From Topomyia yanbarensis (lineage: Eukaryota; Arthropoda; Insecta; Diptera; Culicidae), in the NCBI RefSeq assembly GCF_030247195.1, contig NC_080672.1, positions 369,946,271-370,010,270 of the forward strand: a stretch of DNA of 64,000 nucleotides, in the 5' to 3' direction. The notes under the pieces are model-generated. The model did not search any database and was not told the origin of the DNA. It saw only the letters and a program-made list of their open reading frames with translations. The position numbers and the translations under genes were made by a program. Of this stretch, positions 9,996-21,102 are shown in pieces (the stretch's first letter is position 1; every line of letters starts with the position of its first letter).

Positions 9996-11786
9996 CAATA
10001 ATGATGGTCATAATACTAATCTTATTTCTAACTATCAACTCTCGCACAAAAATAATGGTCACAGAATAATTTACAAAAACGATGAAGCAAGGTCAAATTT
10101 TGAAAAAACCTGAAAATCGTAGACGCAGAGTTCGGCGAGTCACTTTGAAATCGAGAGCTGAAGCGACCTTGTTAAAAAATCCGACTTAATCCATGTAGTA
10201 GTGAGATGAGACATTTCGTACATTTATCACTGTTTTATTAGTTTGCAGAACTCTTGCGAAGTAGACACTCCTTACATTGGCAACAATCATATCCCGCCAC
10301 TGTAAAATACTTCAATTCGAGGCCCGTCCTTCCTTGACCATGATGCCCGGTACGTGCTCAGTTTGTTTGCTATACAAAATGTTCATGGGACAAATGAAAG
10401 GAATGATTTTCTTAATTATATCATTTTGCATACGTGTTACATGATCCTACTTGAAAACGGACAAACCCTCACTCCCCTCAAACAAGATTTTGTGAGATAT
10501 TTTAAGCCTCCCTTGCATCCCACACGTATGGGAAGTGATTAGTGTATGACTTCCTAGCCATCGTGGAGAAAAACGGATGTATTAAATTCAGGGCCTTTGT
10601 CACTTTCTCGAAGCCTCCGGTTCTATCCTAGTTGGCCAAAGTCGTCAAAGATGGTTTAATTGGGGCCTTGCCTCTAGGGTTTAATTTTTGGTTCATTATG
10701 GATTCGCCAATAAGTAACTCACGGTGCCTCGAAATGTCAAACCCAACCATGACGTTTCACTGACATCTTAAATACGGGTACTCTTTTTTCTGTTGACGAA
10801 AGGTCTCTAGGGAAAAAAACAACGCGGTATCTAAGGTGAAACAATCGAACCAAAAATAAACAAAAATTTTAAAGCAGCGTTTTTCCCGCATATTCGCGGT
10901 GATTGATCCTGGCTAATACTGGAAGCTGATAGAAATCCATATTTGAATATCTTGTAGGCAGAGGAGAGCAACCGGACGGAACAATGGGATTAAAGTGGAA
11001 ATGCAGCGGCAAGGCGTGATCAGATGAACTGTCTAGTTGGCACGAATTATCCGAAGACCGTGACCAATAAAATACATGCGAATAAAGTCGATTACATTTT
11101 TTTCGGTTATTTGAGCTTAATTAAACTAGCATGAACATTTTTTGAAGCTTTATTATTTTCTATGTCTCATGTAACGATTTCAATAACACGGTACCACACC
11201 ATAAAAAATAAGTCAGTGCGGAGCGATGCAGCATGGTAACACATTTTCCGGGTTCAAACGATCTCTCGAGCAAATGCTCTGCCGATCTAGTATTGATGAT
11301 GATCGTGGACAACAAGTCCGTCGATCATGTACCACTACCACCTCTCCGATCACGGAGACCCAAACTCCGAATGGGATTATTCCAAGACAGTAGTGAAAGG
11401 TGGATGGTACTAGTCCAGAACAGGAAGCAATTTTCTACGAAGTTTGAATAGTTTCTAAGTCTGACTAATCAGGTTCTACGTAGTTTTTATATTATCGAGG
11501 ACGAATTTTTCGAAGCAACGCTAATTATATTCTCCTAAACCATAAACTTTGAGGAAGTCAAGTTTTTCGAAATCCAATTTGTATTATACACCATATATGT
11601 TTATACACCAAAACGCATTACTATACGATATATTTTACGAGAATGTTTTTAAGTTTTTCAGTTTCGATATGAACGATCTTCTGAAATATGATACCAATAC
11701 AATAATTCGGTTTAAACTGGAGAATAGAGTATCAACTGGATAGTTTTCAAATAGCACAACTTTTTGACTATCAAACAACAGGTATA
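9996..11786. other. No gene seen
   Basis: Mixed-composition sequence with only short, unrecognised ORFs (72 codons or fewer). No inverted termini found. Confidence 0.45.
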
Positions 11787-12026
11787 CACACTTAATTTTT
11801 TCTGCCGAATCTCAGCCTTTCCAGCATCTTTTGCCGAAATCTCAACAGCTGAAATTCAGCAAACATGATTTTTTGCTGAGATCTCAGTAAAAGTGACGTT
11901 TGAGTGCTGAGACTCGGAAAATATTTCACCGAAAATCAGCAAGCTAATTTCACTTTGCTGAGATATCAGTTTCTAAATTTGCTGACTACACAGCTGTTGA
12001 GAAATTACCGAACCGAATTGAGTGTG
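11787..12026. mobile_element. TA-flanked MITE rich in GCTGAGA words
   Basis: Left end CACACTTAATT and right end AATTGAGTGTG are inverted with one mismatch and bordered by TA (11785-11786 and 12027-12028). The interior repeats GCTGAGAT and its complement many times (CTCAGC, GCTGAGATCTCAG, GCTGAGATATCAG), forming small palindromes. 240 bp, non-coding. Tc1/mariner-type mobilisation is inferred from the TA duplication. Confidence 0.65.
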
Positions 12027-12852
12027 TACGCAATTCCACAATCACTTCGTATTTTTTCACACATCAGATATTTCTTGAAAATTTGCATCCGATGCAATAA
12101 TGATTCCTTCACTTATTTTTCGCTTTTCACACATTCATATAATAACGTAACGTAGTATCGAAGGTCAGACGTAGACAAACTATCCGGAATTCGATTCAGT
12201 TTCCCGGCTCGAATGTAGCACCCGATTCCAACAATGATTGAGTTGGATCAGCTGCTGCACACAAGAATCGATCAGAATTCTGAATCATATTCTGGGTGAG
12301 TTTGAGTGAGTAAGGGATGTGATCAGAAAAACTCAAAAATCCTACTCTATCAATACATTTAGACAACGTTAATTGCATACGTTATGACTAATCCTGCCTA
12401 CAAGATATCTCGACGCATGCATGTTTTTTAGATATAAAACTATGCCATCATCCGTTAAGAGTTAATCATTTTCGTTATCTACTTTGGTTACAAGTATAGA
12501 GCCTTGCGCAAGCCAGCCCGGAGCAAGCATTCGTGCAGAGAGAACAGACATCCATGATCGAGCAAATATATTTATAAAACGTGTGTAAACATTTGAATTA
12601 ATATGCGATAAAACACTAGCGCCGCCAAACCAACTTATCCCAACTATTCGTCAAATCCATTTCAGAACCGGTTCGATATCCTGAATGGATTCAATATGGA
12701 ATCTTGCTCAAAGAAAATAACCGATTCCCACTCAATCGGTTGACGCCTTTGAGCTGGAATTAATACTGAATCCACTCAGAAGTCCGAACCGGTTCCGGAA
12801 TGGTTTGACTGGGCAGAGGTATAACCGCTATCAATTAAGTCGAACTCAGCCA
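12027..12852. other. No gene seen
   Basis: Non-coding; around 12660-12810 the words GAACCGGTTC and CCGAACCGGTTCCGGA and their partners form small palindromes, possibly a decayed TIR element. Confidence 0.4.
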
Positions 12853-13968
12853 ATAAAAACCTGTTTTAATCCACCTAGCGGTGCAATTGTGCCTTTCTCA
12901 TTTCTCTAAACTATGGCACGGAGGCTTTTTATGTTCAACATAATTGTGGAAATGTCCATTACATTCTTAGTACACTTTGCACTTATACACAATGGCATGC
13001 CAGCCACGAACTTGATGAGCTACGTGTCGACGGTGAAACACTTGAAACAAAAAAATATCATACTCCATTAGCCTAATCAGCATTAGATCAATGTTATCTG
13101 CTTGCTAACTCATTTTGTCATGCGGGGATGGGTATGTGAGGAGGGCGAAAGTCCCATGAATGAACGACTCCCCAGCTTAAATTGGTATGCTTTGTAATAT
13201 AGTGCTGGTTTAAAGATGATGGGGTTGAAAGGGAGGGGTATGAGGTGGTGGTCTGAGGGGTGATTTAAGGAGATTTTTAAAGGAGGGGAGTGAACAGTAG
13301 AGGGGGGGGGTGTAACCCCTCTCCGTAAACCATCAACTACGCCCCTGTTAAAATCCAGAAACCTTATGCGAGTCGAAAAAAAATTTGAATTTGAAAATTT
13401 GGTCGGGATTAGGTTGACGTTTTTCAGAGTGATTGCATAACCTTTCTATATGAGAAAGGCAAAAATGTGCAAAATCCAAAAAAGTGAATCTTCGTCAATT
13501 TTTTTTCGTGTTTGCATCAAATCTCGACGTTTTATGCACCTTGAATACATTTAGCATCAAAAATAAAAATTCTATTTTTAATTTTTCCTATAGTTTTTAT
13601 GCGAAATTTCTGTGTGGCCGCACTCTGAAACCCGTAATTCCGGAACCAGAATTCCGATCGATCCAAAATTCAATAGCAGCCGATGGGAAGGTTGCACCTT
13701 TCATTTGAGACTAAGTTTGGGCAAATCGGTCCAGCCATCTCTGAGAAAAATGAGTGACATTATTTGACACATACGCACATACATACACACATACACACAC
13801 ATACACACACATACACACACATACATACACACATACACACACACATACAGACTTTTTCCGATCTCGACGAACTGAGTCGAATGGGATATGACACTCGGCC
13901 CTCCGGGCCGGGATTAGGTTGACGTTTTTCAGAGTGATTGCATAACCTTTCTATATGAGAAAGGCAAA
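12853..13968 (-). repeat. Composite GGCCC repeat, copy 1 (minus orientation)
   Basis: Read on the minus strand it begins TTTTGCCTTTCTCATATAG (13968 inward), has the core with GGCCCGGAGGGCC, a TG microsatellite, a body (CGGTTCCGGAGTTACGGG-like words), a second copy of the GCCTTTCTCATATAG start at 13466, and ends ATGAGAAAGGCACAATTGCA then CCGCTAGGTGGATTAAAACAG. The same start-start-end order is seen in the copies at 15119-22376 and 33731-35939, so it is a real element structure. GCCTTTCTCAT at the start and ATGAGAAAGGC near the end are inverted. No protein recognised; superfamily unknown. Confidence 0.7.
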
Positions 13969-14640
13969 ACATGACGACAATAGCGCACCTGGTGAAGATA
14001 TCCCAACTACCTTCGAAACCGTTAGAAATTTTTACACAAATTAAATGATGAAGTTGGACGTCTGTTCTCTGTGATTCGTGGCTCCAAACGATACTTTTTT
14101 TTCGATTGGCATCAAGCAATTTGGATATTTCCGTCGAGTGTTCATCCTCGTTGATGATAAATATTCTAAAAAAGCGAGCCAACATGACAAAATGCCCCGT
14201 AAATAGTAGAAATTAAGATTCATATGATGAATGACAATTGGCAGCGATGAGTTATTTGCAGATTGATGGTCTCGTAGGAGTTGTACGAGTATATTCGGTA
14301 CTTCTTCATCTGGCTTTCTTCTGAGTTTGGCCTTTCCTTTAGTTCCTATACAGCTGTCAAAACGTTAAAAATACAAAGAGCAGTGGCACAACAAACAACG
14401 CAGCTGTCAACAACAATTTTGGTTTAGCTCCTGGCCTGCGTTGATGTCTCTTTCGAGTATACTCTCAACAGAAACATTAAACTGAAGCGCCATCAAGTGG
14501 TGAGAGCGGTCAAATCTGAAGGGACCGGAGTCACTCGTTCTAAAATTGTTAAATGAGCCACAATTTTTTTAAACTTTCTTCGTAAGATTTACGTCTTTAT
14601 TATTTGTCTTTGGTTTAATTGGGCATTAGTGAAACAGATT
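13969..14640. other. No gene seen
   Basis: Non-coding spacer without recognisable termini. Confidence 0.4.
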
Positions 14641-14795
14641 CTTAAACGGCAGTAAATATTTGAATTTTTTTTATTTGCGTCATTTAGTTAGCAAGATGGT
14701 ACCGGTTTCTATGCAAATTTTGTGTGTGACAGCACTCTTCAACTCGTAACTCCGGAATCAGTTCTCCGATTCCAATAAAATTATCTAATTTTTAA
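14641..14795 (-). repeat. Fragment of the composite repeat body
   Basis: Contains ACCGGTTTCTATGCAAATTT and CACTCTTCAACTCGTAACTCC in the order found in minus-oriented composite copies. Truncated on both sides. Confidence 0.5.
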
Positions 14796-15118
14796 TGAAG
14801 AAATCCATTTAGAATTCAATGTAGATGCCCCTGCTTCAATCCTGTTGATCCAGATGCAAACGTAAGGACTCCACTTAATCGAAGTAGTTTCGTAGAGCGA
14901 ACGAACAAAATTCCAGAACAGTGACCGCAGACAGTATGGATCTCGAAATTTGTTGGTAGCTCTGTTTGTGAAACCAAGATTTCTGATTACTTCAGCAATG
15001 ATGCTCCTGTAGTGATATCTAAACGAGAAATTTGTGTCCAATAGAACTCCGAGGTCTTTTACCACAAGTACTCGCTCAATCGGACATCCACCGATTTTGT
15101 AAATCCAGTCAACAGGAT
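14796..15118 (-). pseudogene. Non-LTR reverse transcriptase fragment (CR1-like)
   Basis: About 110 codons on the minus strand carry KIGGCPIERVLVVKDLGVLL and then WNFVRSLYE-like and IKWSPYV-like words, the thumb/connection part that follows the catalytic box in CR1/Jockey-type LINE ORF2 proteins. Only this piece is present; no endonuclease, catalytic motif or start. It abuts the composite repeat that begins at 15119, so its 5' side is cut there. Probably the same broad family as the remnants at 23000-24445 and 29814-30690. Clade naming is tentative. Confidence 0.6.
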
Positions 15119-15286
15119 TTTTTGCCTTTCTCATATAGAAAGGTTATGCAATCACTCTAAAAACCGTCAACCTAATCCCTGCCCGGAGGGCAGAATGTCG
15201 TATACCATTCGACTCAGTTCGTCGAGATCGGAAAATGTCCGTGTGTAGGTACGTGTGTGTATGTGGAAAAAATGTCACCTCTGTTT
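15119..15286 (+). repeat. Composite GGCCC repeat, copy 2, left part
   Basis: Starts TTTTGCCTTTCTCATATAGA and includes GCCCGGAGGGC and a short TG tract. It is cut at AATGTCACCTCTGTTT (15271-15286), the target duplication of the I-like element, and resumes at 21390. Confidence 0.8.
15271..15286 (+). repeat. Target-site duplication, left copy
   Basis: AATGTCACCTCTGTTT, identical to 21390-21405 on the other side of the I-like element. Confidence 0.9.
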
Positions 15287-16103
15287 TATTCAAATCGTTT
15301 ATTTGATAAGGCACGTTGCGTTAGCTTAAAGGTGCCAATTTTGTTTTGTTTTACATTTTAAATTGCTTAAAACTAGGGGATTACATATTGATTTAAAAAA
15401 AATGAAACTAATGCGATTTTATAGCTATCTTATATATCTACACAAGGGGATAATATTGTTTTCGTAAGATTAGGGGGGTCATTTAGTTTTTGTGGCAATA
15501 TGGTTTGACATTTTTATCAGTGAGATTATTGGAGCAAATAATGTTTAATTAAGGGGGACATTTTTTTACGACTAACTTAAAACTAGGAATAACTAGAGGG
15601 CATGATTGAATTTTGTAAAGATTCGTAATTATAGTTATTTTTGTGGGTAGTAGAGTTGGGCAATTTCAATGAGATAATATAATATAATAGTTAAAACTAG
15701 AAGAGACAAGAAGAGCTAAATGCTTCGTGATGATATTGGGGGGGGGGGGGGGGGTAGGAGTGTTACTTCTGGGTATAAGAGTCAGGGGAGGGAGGGTGGA
15801 CAAAGATGGCAGGGAGAGAAAATTATTTCAGTTTCAGGCATCGTGAGATCAACGGATGCATTACAAACTCGGGTGGCCTTCATCTGGGGAATCATGTACT
15901 GGGACGCCGGGTGGTCCTCCTCAAGATGGCAGGGGTTTTTCCAGACGATTTCGTAGTACGGCTCAGATGTGGATCGGCTACATTTCGAGTTAAGCGTGTT
16001 ATGTTCATGCCGTAGGTCCCGTGTTTGTTGGCTCATTCGATACAGATGGTTTGATACAGGTGGAAGAGCGTTCTGAGAATGATAAGGAGATAACAAGGGG
16101 CAG
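15287..16103 (-). other. 3' UTR of the I-like element
   Basis: Non-coding tail of the retrotransposon. It contains a run of 17 G on the + strand (15738-15754; C in the RNA). Its last 80 nt (AATTTAAAATGTAAAA, TTTAAGCTAACGCAA, ending TTGAATAA) are matched by 56541-56618 at the 3' end of the decayed relative, which confirms the boundary. Confidence 0.85.
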
Positions 16104-19100
16104 TTAGACTTGTATATTGATGGTTTTCACAAAGGTGTATATAAGGGACATATAGAGAACATCGCGGCTTGCCAGCACATCTCGAACCGGGACGTTGGTT
16201 GGTCTTCCTCGGGCCCGCAGGGTATCCATTAGCCGAGACCTAGCGGAACTGTACTCGGTGCACGCCCAGACAATGTGCTCGATGTCGTGATAGCCGTCGC
16301 CACAAGCGCAGATACCACTATCCACGAGCCCAATACGCCGGAGATGTGCATCCAGCGTGTAATGGTTTGCCATGAGTCGGGACATCACACGAATGAAGTC
16401 ACGACCCACATCCATCCCCTTGAACCAAGGTTTCGTCGATACCTTAGGGATTATCGAATGTAGCCACCTTCCCAGCTCTCCACTGCTCCACGAAGTTTGC
16501 CAACTTTCGAGGGTTCTCTGATGAGTAATACTGAAAAATTCGCTGAAGCAAATTGGTCTTTCGTAAACGTCTCCTTCTAAGGCACCCACCTTAGCTAAGG
16601 AGTCTGCCTTCTCATTGCCCGGAATGGAGCAATGAGAAGGGACCCATACCAAGGTAATCTGGAAAGAGTTGTCAGATAAAGCACTCAGTAGCTCCCGTAT
16701 TTTCCCCAAAAAATACGAGGAGTGCTTGCCTTGTTTCATCGAGCGAATAGCGTCAATGGAACTGAGGCTATCCGAAACGATGAAGTAATGGTCTGCGGGT
16801 AATGTTTCAATGACTCCAAGGGTATACTGAATGGCAGCTAGTTCTGCGGCGTAAACTGAAGCAGGGTCACTGAGTTTGTAGGAGGCGGTGAACTTTTGAT
16901 TGAAAATACCGAAGCCAGTGGATCCTTCGAGGTTTGATCCGTCAGTATAGAACATCTTAGAACAGTCGACTTCTCGGAATTTATTATAAAAAATGTTTGG
17001 AACCACTTGTGGGCGTATGTGGTCCGGAATTCCACTAATCTCGTCTTTCATGGATGTGTCGAAGAAAACAGTACATTCAGAAGTATTTATGAAATGCACA
17101 CGGTTGGGATTGTAAGAAGAAGGGTTAATATTCTGCGCCATGTAGTCAAAGTACAGGGACATGAAACGGGTCTGAGAATTGAGCTCAACAAGCCTTTCGA
17201 AATTTTCAATCACCAACGGGTTCAAGATATCGCATCGAATGAGCAATCGATATGAGAGTTCCCAAAATCGATTTTTCAACGGGAGAACGCCCGACAGCAC
17301 TTCGAGACTCATCGTATGGGTCGACTGCATGCACCCTAAGGCGATACGCAAACAACGATACTGAATTCTTTCGAGTTTGATGAAATGTATGTTCGCGGCG
17401 GAGCGAAAGCAGAAGCATCCGTATTCCATTACCGACAGTATCGTTGTTTGATACAACCTAATTAGGTCTCCTGGGTGGGCACCCCACCACGTTCCGGTTA
17501 TTGTACGAAGAAAGTTGATCCTTTGTTGGCTTTTCTGTTTCAGATACCGAATATGGCATCCCCAAGTACCTTTCGAGTCGAACCAGACCCCTAGATATTT
17601 TACTGTGAAGACCTGAGCGATAGTTTGACCCATTAATAGAAGCTGTAGTTGTGCTGGTTCACGCTTCCTTGAAAATACAACTAGCTCAGTTTTCTCCGTG
17701 GAGAATTCGATACCCAGCTTAATAGCCCATGCAGACAAATTGTCCAAGGTATTCTGTAATGGTCCTTGTAGATCGACAGCTTTGGGTCCCGTAACAGACA
17801 CCACGCCATCGTCTGCAAGTTGCCTTAACGTGCAGGAATTGTCAAGACATTCATCAATGTCGTTGACATAGAAATTGTATAAAAGGGGGCTTAGACATGA
17901 GCCCTGGGGAAGGCCCATGTAGCTAAATCGTGATGTCGATAAGTCACCATGCGAAAAATGCATGTGCTTTTCCGACAACAAGTTTAGTAAAAAGTTGTTT
18001 AAAGTCGCTGAAAGACCATGCTGGTGCAGCTTCTCTGAAAGAATGTTGATCGAAACTGAATCAAAAGCCCCCTTAATATCTAGGAACACTGATGCCATCT
18101 GCTCTTTGCTAGCATAGGCCATTTGAATTTCAGTTGAGAGCAACGCAAGACAATCGTTCGTCCCTTTGCCTTTGCGAAAGCCAAATTGTGTATCTGACAG
18201 TAAGCCATTTGCTTCGACCCAATTGTCGAGGCGGGATAGGATCATTTTCTCGAACAACTTCCGGATACAGGATAGCATTGCGATCGGACGGTACGAATTG
18301 TGGTCGGAGGCTGGTTTTCCTGGTTTTTGGATGGCGATGACCTTCACTTGTCTCCAATCGAGTGGGACAATGTTAGCCTCGAGAAACTTATTAAATAAGT
18401 TCAACAAGCGTCTCTTGGCAGAGTCAGGCAGATTCTTCAACAAGTTGAATTTGATTCTGTCTGGCCCCGGAGCTTTATTGTTACACGACAAGAGAGCAAG
18501 TGAGAACTCCACCATCGAAAAAGGTGTTTCGTTCGCGCTATCGTGAGGAGACGCGGCGCGGTAAATCTTCTGTGCCGGGGCGGAATCCGGACAAACCTTC
18601 TTGGCGAAATTGAATATCCAACGGTTTGAATATTCCACGCTCTCATTAGTACTGTTTCGATTTCGCATACGTCGGGCTGTTCCCCAACGAGTGCTCATCG
18701 ATGTTTCTCTCGTTAATCCGTCGACGAACCGGCGCCAATAACCGCGTTTTTTGGCTTTCATCAAACTCTTCATTCGCTTGTCTAACGTCGCGTACTGTCG
18801 AAAACTAGCGGGTAACCCGTCGTTCCGGAAGGTCTTAAACGCGGCGGCCTTCTCTGCGTACACGTCTGAGCACTCTTTATCCCACCAGGGATTGGGAGAA
18901 CGTTTTTGTGTGTTCGCGCCGGGTACTGGCCTAGTCTGAGCTTGATTCGCGCTGTCGAGAATCAAGCCAGCCAAAAAGCTGTACTCTTCCTCCGGAGGAA
19001 GTTCTTGGGTAGATTCGATGTTGTCGGATATCGCGGCAGCATAGCTCTTCCAATCGATATTTCGTGTGAGGTCATACGAAATATTGATTGATTTCAATGG

Positions 19101-19790
19101 CCTTGAACCGTTATTGATTGAGACTACAATCGGCAGATGGTCGCTGCCGTGGGGATCAGGAATTACCTTCCACGTGCAATTTAACCGCAGCGATGTTGAG
19201 CAAAGGGACAAGTCTAAGGCGCTCGGGCGCGCTGGAGGAGCAGGAATCCGTGTCATTTGACCCGTGTTTAAAATTGTCAAATTGAAGTTATCGCAAAGAT
19301 CCTGAATTAAGGAAGACCGGTTATCATCATAGAGGCAACCCCATGCTGTACCGTGAGAGTTAAAGTCTCCTAAAACTAGTCGCGGTGCTGGCAGAGATTC
19401 TAAGATGTCTTGTAGCCGTCGGTGCCCAACCGCGGTGTTGGGGGGAATATATATGGAAGCTATGCAAAGGCTTTTGCCTTTGGTTGTTACTTGACAAGCG
19501 ACAACTTCAATACCTGTTATCGAGGGAAGGTTAATTCTGTAGAAGGAATAGCACTTTTTGATCCCCAAAAGCACTCCTCCATAGGGGGTGTCTCGATCCC
19601 GGCGAATAATATTAAAGTCGTGGAAGTTGAGATCTATGTCGGAAGTTAACCAAGTTTCACATAATGCAAATGCATCGCAACTCAAATTATTTATTAAAAT
19701 TTTGAAGGAATCGATTTTCGGGATGATACTTCTGCAATTCCACTGTAGAACAGTGATCAAATCCGTGACCTCGTTCGATGAGTTAGCCAT
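16104..19790 (-). CDS. I-like ORF2: endonuclease / reverse transcriptase / RNase H
   Basis: Multifunctional replication protein of a non-LTR retrotransposon: it nicks target DNA and primes reverse transcription of the element RNA at the nick. Using the ATG at 19790 it has 1228 residues; a longer frame begins with TTG four codons upstream. APE-type endonuclease, residues about 10-225: QWNCRS, ETWL, LGDFNSHGTAWG and HGSDHLPI, the catalytic set. Reverse transcriptase, about 480-720: DIKGAFDSV, GLPQGSCLSPLLYN and the catalytic box as LADD (about 658-661) rather than the usual F/YADD. RNase H, about 945-1070: D950 (FYTDGS), E983, D1007 and D1063 (NEKADSLAK) all present. A C-terminal CxC-x8-H-x4-C cluster ends the protein (about 1161-1177). 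Its ATG overlaps the ORF1 stop (ATGGCTAA), suggesting reinitiation or coupled translation. No stop or frameshift. Confidence 0.95.
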   Translation of the reverse strand: MANSSNEVTDLITVLQWNCRSIIPKIDSFKILINNLSCDAFALCETWLTSDIDLNFHDFNIIRRDRDTPYGGVLLGIKKCYSFYRINLPSITGIEVVACQVTTKGKSLCIASIYIPPNTAVGHRRLQDILESLPAPRLVLGDFNSHGTAWGCLYDDNRSSLIQDLCDNFNLTILNTGQMTRIPAPPARPSALDLSLCSTSLRLNCTWKVIPDPHGSDHLPIVVSINNGSRPLKSINISYDLTRNIDWKSYAAAISDNIESTQELPPEEEYSFLAGLILDSANQAQTRPVPGANTQKRSPNPWWDKECSDVYAEKAAAFKTFRNDGLPASFRQYATLDKRMKSLMKAKKRGYWRRFVDGLTRETSMSTRWGTARRMRNRNSTNESVEYSNRWIFNFAKKVCPDSAPAQKIYRAASPHDSANETPFSMVEFSLALLSCNNKAPGPDRIKFNLLKNLPDSAKRRLLNLFNKFLEANIVPLDWRQVKVIAIQKPGKPASDHNSYRPIAMLSCIRKLFEKMILSRLDNWVEANGLLSDTQFGFRKGKGTNDCLALLSTEIQMAYASKEQMASVFLDIKGAFDSVSINILSEKLHQHGLSATLNNFLLNLLSEKHMHFSHGDLSTSRFSYMGLPQGSCLSPLLYNFYVNDIDECLDNSCTLRQLADDGVVSVTGPKAVDLQGPLQNTLDNLSAWAIKLGIEFSTEKTELVVFSRKREPAQLQLLLMGQTIAQVFTVKYLGVWFDSKGTWGCHIRYLKQKSQQRINFLRTITGTWWGAHPGDLIRLYQTTILSVMEYGCFCFRSAANIHFIKLERIQYRCLRIALGCMQSTHTMSLEVLSGVLPLKNRFWELSYRLLIRCDILNPLVIENFERLVELNSQTRFMSLYFDYMAQNINPSSYNPNRVHFINTSECTVFFDTSMKDEISGIPDHIRPQVVPNIFYNKFREVDCSKMFYTDGSNLEGSTGFGIFNQKFTASYKLSDPASVYAAELAAIQYTLGVIETLPADHYFIVSDSLSSIDAIRSMKQGKHSSYFLGKIRELLSALSDNSFQITLVWVPSHCSIPGNEKADSLAKVGALEGDVYERPICFSEFFSITHQRTLESWQTSWSSGELGRWLHSIIPKVSTKPWFKGMDVGRDFIRVMSRLMANHYTLDAHLRRIGLVDSGICACGDGYHDIEHIVWACTEYSSARSRLMDTLRARGRPTNVPVRDVLASRDVLYMSLIYTFVKTINIQV

Positions 19791-21102
19791 CGAAGGATAC
19801 AATCGCTGAGAGGAGGGGCCATTTAGCAGTCAACTGCTTCAAAAATGTTCTCACTGTAGGGAGAAAAGCTAACATAAGACTTTTAATAGGATCAGTTATA
19901 TTGAAAGTTTTTATTATCCAGTCCACTATGTCCGAGAGTTTTATAATTCCAGTGCTGTGATTACTCTCGAACTGAAACAAAGGAACACTTGGGATTTTTG
20001 ATGTTCCTGGAAGTGCTGGGAACTCCTTCTCTGAGCTTAATCCTCCGAGACCAGGAGCTAATTGCTTCGGTTTGGTTGCAACACTTCCAATAGATGTGAC
20101 TTTCGGAGCCCCCTCAAAGGACACCTTCTGGCCTTTACAAGGAACTTTACGAGAGGAAGTGTTCCTCCTCTTCCTATAAATTCTAGGCACCCTAGTAGAT
20201 GTTCCCTCTTGTGGGTTACCAGCCTCGCCCTCGTCAGGAGGCAAGTGAGTATAGATGTTTGCTGAGGATGGTGGCGTAGCATTCTTTAACATTTCTGCGA
20301 AAGAATGTTTGGATCGTCCCGCAAGGGAACGTTTCAGTTTATCCCCGCGTAGTTTGTACGCGGGACATGCCGAGATATCATGCAGACTCTCCGCACAGTA
20401 AGGACACTTTTCGGCTTGCTTACTGCACGAATCATCCAGATGATTCTCCCCGCATTTTCCACAGCGGGCCTTATTACTACAATGGGCGGCTGTGTGACCC
20501 AATTGTTTACACTTTGTGCAATTCATGACCCGCGGCACAAACAGACGCACAGGCAGACGAACCTTGTGCAAGAGGACGAAATTTGGCAAAGCGGTACCAG
20601 CGAAGGTCACCCGATAAGAGTTTGATTGGGGGTACGTTTTTGAACCATCCCCCGCAACTACTACTGAGTGCAAACGTTTGCACTCAAGTATTTTAACTGG
20701 CTGAAGTAAGCGGTCTCTGAATCGGCCAACCCCGTACTTCAGCAGATCCTCGCACGTCAAACTCTCATCGGTTACGACGCCTTCGGATTGTACTCTTACA
20801 GCTGGAATATACACGTTATAATCCCGCGTAAAGTGCTCACAGCAAGCAATATCGTTTGCCTGCTTTGAGTTGGCTAGCAACACCCTTATCTTGTCCGAGC
20901 GGACCTTTGAAATTTCGGTCACAGCCGAGAACCGTTCCGTCAGGTCTCTAGAAATCTGAAGAAGATTCAGTGATTTAGTCTTGGGCCGAAAGAAGACCAC
21001 AAATGGACCAGTTGAGAGTTCTGGATAGCATTTGGGCCGGGGGGGAGCCTTAGAAGTTGAACCCGATTCAACTTCCATTTGACCATCCGGAGAGGGAACC
21101 AT
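19783..21102 (-). CDS. I-like ORF1: Gag-like protein with three zinc knuckles
   Basis: Nucleic-acid-binding protein expected to coat the element RNA and form the retrotransposition particle. From the ATG at 21102 it has 439 residues; a TTG-initiated frame would add four. The N-terminal half (GPFVVFFRPKTKSLNLLQIS through SYRVTFAGTALP) is an RRM-like region common to insect LINE ORF1 proteins. Three cysteine knuckles follow at about residues 195-246: CTKCKQLGHTAAHC, CGKCGENHLDDSC and CPYCAESLHDISAC, the middle one with a shorter spacing. The basic C-terminal part (YRKRRNTSSRK) may add RNA binding or nuclear targeting. It lies just upstream of ORF2 on one transcript. The frame is intact. A decayed homologue is at 51946-52850. 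Confidence 0.93.
   Translation of the reverse strand: MVPSPDGQMEVESGSTSKAPPRPKCYPELSTGPFVVFFRPKTKSLNLLQISRDLTERFSAVTEISKVRSDKIRVLLANSKQANDIACCEHFTRDYNVYIPAVRVQSEGVVTDESLTCEDLLKYGVGRFRDRLLQPVKILECKRLHSVVVAGDGSKTYPQSNSYRVTFAGTALPNFVLLHKVRLPVRLFVPRVMNCTKCKQLGHTAAHCSNKARCGKCGENHLDDSCSKQAEKCPYCAESLHDISACPAYKLRGDKLKRSLAGRSKHSFAEMLKNATPPSSANIYTHLPPDEGEAGNPQEGTSTRVPRIYRKRRNTSSRKVPCKGQKVSFEGAPKVTSIGSVATKPKQLAPGLGGLSSEKEFPALPGTSKIPSVPLFQFESNHSTGIIKLSDIVDWIIKTFNITDPIKSLMLAFLPTVRTFLKQLTAKWPLLSAIVSFDG

Noticed and set aside
13760..14185. 141-codon minus-strand ORF with a Cys/Val-rich tail
   Set aside because: The tail is a translated CA microsatellite and the middle is the composite repeat core; not a gene.
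15720..15956. ORF with a Gly run at 15738
   Set aside because: It is the G tract within the 3' UTR of the I-like element.
16275..19809. Many + strand ORFs of 60-126 codons
   Set aside because: They are antisense to the intact I-like ORF2 and carry no motifs.
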